DNA from: Bacteroidales bacterium H10
GTDB lineage: Bacteria; Bacteroidota; Bacteroidia; Bacteroidales; Muribaculaceae
Direction of reading: 5' to 3'
Assembly: GCA_001701295.1 (NCBI GenBank)
Contig: DAAV01000073.1
Span: 28,852-34,787, forward strand
Length of the DNA stretch: 5,936 nucleotides
Shown: positions 3,853-5,936 of the stretch, piece by piece
Layout of the letters: every line of letters starts with the position of its first letter
Position numbering within the stretch: the stretch's first letter is position 1
Translations under genes and position numbers: made by a program
Notes under the pieces: generated by a model
Told to the model about the DNA's origin: nothing
Seen by the model: the letters and a program-made list of their open reading frames with translations, nothing else
Database searches by the model: none

Positions 3853-5936
3853 TCAGCCGTTGATGTCAATATGTTCTACATCGATTATGGCTTCGGGACT
3901 GTCTGTGAGCTGCAGCGCGGCCAGTTCCTCCTTGTTGGCGACAACAAGTTTCTGATATTCGCGCAGACCTGTTCCGGCAGGAATCAGATGTCCGCAGATC
4001 ACGTTCTCCTTCATGCCCTCGAGCGTATCGGACTTGCCATTGATAGCAGCCTCGTTAAGCACCTTGGTGGTTTCCTGGAATGAAGCGGCCGACATAAAGC
4101 TGGAAGTCTGAAGGGCGGCACGCGTGATACCCTGAAGAATCTGGCGTGATGTAGCCGGCACAGCGTCACGCACAGTCATGGTGCGGAGATCCTTGCGCTT
4201 GAGTGATGAATTCTCGTCACGAAGCTTACGCTGGGTGATGATCATACCTGCACGATAGGTCTGGCTGTCGCCTGCATCGGTAATGTACTTCTTGCCCCAG
4301 ATATTGTCGTTCTCATCCATGAAGTCTCGTTTGTCGACAACCTGCTGCTCAAGGAAGCGAGTATCACCTGGATCGATGATGTTCACCTTGCGCATCATCT
4401 GGCGTACAATAACCTCAAAGTGCTTGTCATTGATCTTCACACCCTGCATGCGGTACACATCCTGAACCTCGTTCACTATGTACTCCTGAACGGCGGTCGG
4501 GCCCATGATATTGAGGATATCCTCGGGCGTGATCGCTCCGTCGGACAAGGGAGTACCGGCACGTACATAATCATTTTCCTGAACAAGAATCTGTTTCGAC
4601 AGAGGCACGAGATACTTCTTCTCCTGTCCGAGTTTGCTTGTGACTGAAATCTCACGGTTACCACGCTTGATCTTTCCGATCATGACCTCACCGTCAATCT
4701 CTGAAACCACTGCCGGGTTCGACGGGTTGCGGGCCTCGAAAAGCTCGGTGACACGTGGAAGACCACCGGTGATGTCACCCGCACTGTTTGACGCACGTGG
4801 AATCTTCACGAACACCTCACCCGGAGTCAGCTTGTCGCCCTCGTTTATCAGAAGGTGGGCACCCACAGGAAGTGAATAAGTGCGGATAAGGTCTCCGTTC
4901 GAGCTGTAAAGCTGCGCCGAAGGAACCTTGGTACGGTCTTTCGACTCAATGATAATCTTTTCGTGAAGATTCGTACCTTCCTCAGATTCGACACGATAAG
5001 TCACACCTTCCTCGACATTCTCGAATTTTACCGTACCGCCTTCCTCTGCCACGATAACGGCGTTGAAAGGGTCCCATTCGCAGATCATGGTTCCGGAAGC
5101 GACTTCCTGACCATCCTTGCAATATAGACGCGAACCATAAGGAATGTTGGCGTTCATAAGAACGATTCCAGACTTTGGCTCCACGATTCGCATCTCGGCC
5201 ATACGGCCCACTACTATATCGACACCGTCCTTGTCTTTGACCGTACGGAGCTCCTCGATCTCGAGACGGCCGTCATGACGGGTGGTGACATCTTTCTTTG
5301 CAGCCACGTTACCGGCGACACCACCGACGTGGAATGTACGAAGAGTAAGCTGTGTACCCGGCTCACCGATAGACTGCGCCGCGATCACACCGACAGCCTC
5401 TCCCTTCTGCACCATGCGGTGTGTCGAGAGGTTGCGGCCATAACACTTGGCACATACACCCTTCTTGGACTCGCATGTAAGAACCGAACGGATCTCCACG
5501 GACTCTATGGGTGATTTCTCTATCCGGTCGGCGGCGGCTTCAGTGATTTCCTCGCCGGCATGTACGATGATATCTTCCGGATTGTACGGATCCACGACAT
5601 CGTGCACGGATACACGGCCCAGAATACGCTCTGACAGAGAAGCCACTACTTCCTCATTGTTCTTGATCTCGGTGCAGACAAGACCACGCAATGTGCCGCA
5701 ATCCTCTTCATTGATGATCACGTCATGGGCCACGTCCACAAGACGACGGGTAAGATAACCTGCGTCGGCGGTCTTAAGCGCGGTATCGGCAAGACCCTTC
5801 CGGGCACCGTGGGTAGAAATGAAGTACTCGAGCACCGAAAGACCCTCCTTGAAGTTCGCAAGGATAGGGTTCTCGATGATCTGGCCACCTTCCGCACCGG
5901 CTTTCTGAGGCTTGGCCATAAGACCACGCATACCAG
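3853..5936 (-). CDS. rpoC: DNA-directed RNA polymerase subunit beta', C-terminal half (5' end outside window)
   Basis: The minus-strand frame is open from the right edge to the TGA at 3855-3853, about 693 residues of a protein that is normally about 1,400 long. The ATG at 5931 is internal, since the frame continues past it with the conserved GMRGLMAKP. Residues below are counted from that Met. The bridge helix is at about 33-68 ([18 protein letters not shown], then TRRLVDVA). The second zinc site is formed by Cys78, Cys153, Cys160 and Cys163. The trigger loop starts at [21 protein letters not shown] (184-204) and resumes at [18 protein letters not shown] (386-403). Between these halves lie about 180 residues (about 207-385) rich in beta-type sequence, corresponding to the lineage-specific SI3-type insertion also seen in proteobacteria. 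The rest is the beta' C-terminal region with [14 protein letters not shown], a [21 protein letters not shown] segment and HLIPAGTG. RpoC forms the active-site cleft of RNA polymerase. rpoB would be expected beyond the right edge. The gene looks intact and functional. Confidence 0.98.
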   Translation of the reverse strand, partial: GMRGLMAKPQKAGAEGGQIIENPILANFKEGLSVLEYFISTHGARKGLADTALKTADAGYLTRRLVDVAHDVIINEEDCGTLRGLVCTEIKNNEEVVASLSERILGRVSVHDVVDPYNPEDIIVHAGEEITEAAADRIEKSPIESVEIRSVLTCESKKGVCAKCYGRNLSTHRMVQKGEAVGVIAAQSIGEPGTQLTLRTFHVGGVAGNVAAKKDVTTRHDGRLEIEELRTVKDKDGVDIVVGRMAEMRIVEPKSGIVLMNANIPYGSRLYCKDGQEVASGTMICEWDPFNAVIVAEEGGTVKFENVEEGVTYRVESEEGTNLHEKIIIESKDRTKVPSAQLYSSNGDLIRTYSLPVGAHLLINEGDKLTPGEVFVKIPRASNSAGDITGGLPRVTELFEARNPSNPAVVSEIDGEVMIGKIKRGNREISVTSKLGQEKKYLVPLSKQILVQENDYVRAGTPLSDGAITPEDILNIMGPTAVQEYIVNEVQDVYRMQGVKINDKHFEVIVRQMMRKVNIIDPGDTRFLEQQVVDKRDFMDENDNIWGKKYITDAGDSQTYRAGMIITQRKLRDENSSLKRKDLRTMTVRDAVPATSRQILQGITRAALQTSSFMSAASFQETTKVLNEAAINGKSDTLEGMKENVICGHLIPAGTGLREYQKLVVANKEELAALQLTDSPEAIIDVEHIDING

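Overview
The window looks like a chromosomal piece of a Bacteroidota genome, most likely order Bacteroidales. The evidence is an Hsp90/HtpG of 683 residues with the long charged insertion near its C-terminus that I associate with this phylum, a Bacteroidales-style RpoC C-terminus, no clear Shine-Dalgarno sequences, and a perfect match to the Bacteroides -7 promoter element (TAnnTTTG) in an intergenic region. Family rank (for example Muribaculaceae versus Bacteroidaceae) cannot be settled by eye.

Layout, left to right. Bases 1-314 are the 3' end of a plus-strand gene whose helical-repeat sequence resembles the small AlkD/HEAT-repeat 'DNA alkylation repair' proteins of Bacteroidales. A strong hairpin (354-390) follows, then htpG (428-2479, plus strand), complete. 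A 13-bp stem (2538-2577) separates htpG from a convergent minus-strand gene for a small secreted protein (2599-2994), possibly DUF4252-like. The gap 2995-3370 holds that gene's leader, a candidate promoter, and a short decayed fragment of a cytochrome c biogenesis gene (CcsA, WWD motif) on the plus strand. A 17-bp stem (3312-3358) then closes the minus-strand DUF805 membrane protein gene (3371-3760). A rho-independent terminator (3796-3834) and the C-terminal half of rpoC (3853-5936, minus strand, running off the right edge) complete the window.

These genes do not form one pathway: each transcription unit is bounded by its own hairpin. RpoC (transcription) and HtpG (chaperone) are conserved housekeeping genes. 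DUF805 and the secreted protein are poorly characterised envelope-associated genes. The AlkD-like protein is a putative nucleic-acid-binding or repair accessory protein. I found no mobile element, CRISPR array, tRNA, rRNA or defence system, and nothing that amounts to a new biological system. The most notable observation is the ccsA relic hidden in the 2995-3370 gap, which suggests gene loss or rearrangement at this point.
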